Assembly: GCA_910578655.1 (NCBI GenBank)
Contig: CAJTQE010000005.1
Location: 1 to 39,547 of the forward strand
From: an uncultured Christensenella sp.
Lineage (GTDB): Bacteria > Bacillota > Clostridia > Christensenellales > Borkfalkiaceae
Direction of reading: 5' to 3'
Length of the DNA: 39,547 nucleotides
How positions within the stretch are numbered: position 1 is the stretch's first letter; each line of letters begins with the position of its first letter. Of the stretch, positions 38,931 to 39,547 are shown in pieces. The notes beneath the pieces are model-generated. The model searched no databases. It was not told the origin of the DNA and saw only the letters and a list, made by a program, of their open reading frames with translations. A program made the position numbers and the translations under genes.

Positions 38931-39353
38931 TCAGTATCCGCCGAATATTATCGGCGAGCCGACTTTTACGCCGTCCGTTCTTACGCAAACGTGCAAATTT
39001 ATGCTTTCGCCGTATAAGTTTACAGAATAGGGGAGGTCGGCTTTGCAGTAGTAGTTTACGCTGTCGGACAGGGTTTCAACGAAAATTATTTCACCGTTTA
39101 CCGACTGCAAATAACTCTCCAAATCAAACTCGGTGTATTCCGCGCTTTCGCCGCATACCTTTGTAAGCGTAAGTTTTTTTAATGCTGCGTGGCTGTCGGC
39201 GCGCACTTCACGGCAGTTTTTAGAGGTGTCGCCGACGAAAAACGAATAACTTTCCGCGCCCTCGAAGCACAGCTTTGCCTGACACAGTGTGATAAGCGCG
39301 ATAAGTGCGCCTGCGGCAATACATAATACCAACAATTTAAAAAAACGCCGCAT
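38931..39353 (-). CDS. Hypothetical secreted or membrane-anchored protein
   Basis: A 140-aa product with an N-terminal membrane helix or signal (FFKLLVLCIAAGALIALITL) and an extracytoplasmic domain of about 115 residues ending in INLHVCVRTDGVKVGSPIIF. I do not recognise the family. GGGAGGTG lies 4 nt from the ATG. It lies upstream of the SpoIIQ-like gene on the same strand with 113 nt between, so a shared envelope or sporulation role is possible but unproven. The 113-nt gap is AT-rich; I see no convincing promoter in it. Confidence 0.7.
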   Translation of the reverse strand: MRRFFKLLVLCIAAGALIALITLCQAKLCFEGAESYSFFVGDTSKNCREVRADSHAALKKLTLTKVCGESAEYTEFDLESYLQSVNGEIIFVETLSDSVNYYCKADLPYSVNLYGESINLHVCVRTDGVKVGSPIIFGGY

Positions 39354-39396
39354 ACAACACCTCCCGACGGAAGTATTTATTGACGAGAAAAATTTT

Positions 39397-39547
39397 TTAT
39401 AAACCTATAAAATTAAAAAATCTCGCAAGTGTGATGTGAACACCGAAGTTTGGACAAAGATTAAATGCATCGTATTCGGTAATCAGTTCTGCGTTGTACC
39501 GGGGGGGGCTCATTCCTTTTTAACATTAAAACAGCAGCATAAAACGG
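39397..39547 (-). pseudogene. 3' end of an unrecognised gene with a C8 tract, frame broken or slippery
   Basis: On the minus strand a frame ending in a TAA (39397-39399) reads RYNAELITEYDAFNLCPNFG, then VHITLARFFNFIGL. Upstream of the C8 run (39501-39508 as G8 on +), a different frame is open to the window edge and reads AAVLMLKRNEPP. With seven C instead of eight the two join. An in-frame ATG just before the tract would give a 43-aa product, but its AAGGA touches the ATG. It could be a phase-variable gene, a pseudogene or a sequence error. Confidence 0.4.

Noticed and set aside
1..39547. tRNA, rRNA, 4.5S RNA, tmRNA or CRISPR array in the window
   Set aside because: I looked for T-loop GTTCGA-type motifs, CCA ends and regular repeat-spacer spacing in the gaps and saw none convincing.

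Overview
The window reads as a chromosomal segment of a low-to-mid GC clostridial Firmicute, probably a gut or rumen type. The evidence is the gene order ylxM-ffh-rpsP-khpA-rimM-trmD-rbgA-rnhB-yraN-rplS, strong AGGAGG ribosome binding sites alongside TTG and GTG starts, consensus SigA promoters, vitamin uptake by ECF S-components under TPP and FMN riboswitches, HslUV of the CodW/CodX kind, a SpoIIQ-like LytM protein, and BspA-type leucine-rich-repeat surface proteins. I cannot name genus or species. I see no tRNA, rRNA, CRISPR array, transposase or phage gene.

Layout. 1-6270: a BspA-like surface protein cut by the left edge, the decayed tail of a second thiT, an intact thiT behind a TPP riboswitch, and divergently a 1049-aa BspA-like lipoprotein. 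6270-8725: a small minus-strand transcription unit with tiny ORFs, a CPA2 cation:proton antiporter and a small hypothetical gene. 8686-14691: SRP, ribosome and tRNA-modification genes, apparently one long operon broken only before rplS. 14766-22864: comM, dprA, topA, trmFO, hslV, hslU. 22877-27933: two Sel1-repeat proteins, hisS, trxA, glyA. 27923-29640: FMN riboswitch with ribU, then tcdA. 29641-30232: a broken small membrane-protein gene. 30198-35228: tsaE, tsaB, rimI, an alpha/beta hydrolase with an ATT start, a membrane-anchored MurF-like ligase and ddl. 35300-38095: a GNAT gene, an ECF S-component and a divergent MocR/PdxR-type regulator. 38141-39547: on the minus strand, a SpoIIQ-like protein, a hypothetical membrane protein and the end of an unrecognised gene with a C8 tract.

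How the genes fit together. The central block couples protein export (YlxM, Ffh), ribosome assembly (S16, L19, RimM, RbgA, KhpA), tRNA modification (TrmD, TrmFO, TsaE/TsaB, TcdA) and DNA processing (RNase HII, ComM, DprA, TopA). TsaE and TsaB make t6A and TcdA converts it to ct6A. MurF and Ddl are adjacent and catalyse consecutive steps (D-Ala-D-Ala synthesis, then its attachment to the murein precursor). Three ECF S-components (thiamine, riboflavin and probably a B6 vitamer) lie here without an EcfA/EcfT module, as expected for group II ECF systems with a shared module elsewhere.

The most unusual points are: (i) a promoter-to-terminator unit at about 6383-6717 with a structured leader and three tiny ORFs; (ii) four to five genes whose -10 box sits only 5-11 nt before the ATG with no Shine-Dalgarno, suggesting leaderless mRNAs; (iii) an alpha/beta hydrolase that is complete only if translated from ATT; (iv) a C-terminal thiT relic just downstream of thiT in the same frame; (v) a small membrane-protein gene broken by a 61-bp insertion and a one-base frameshift.
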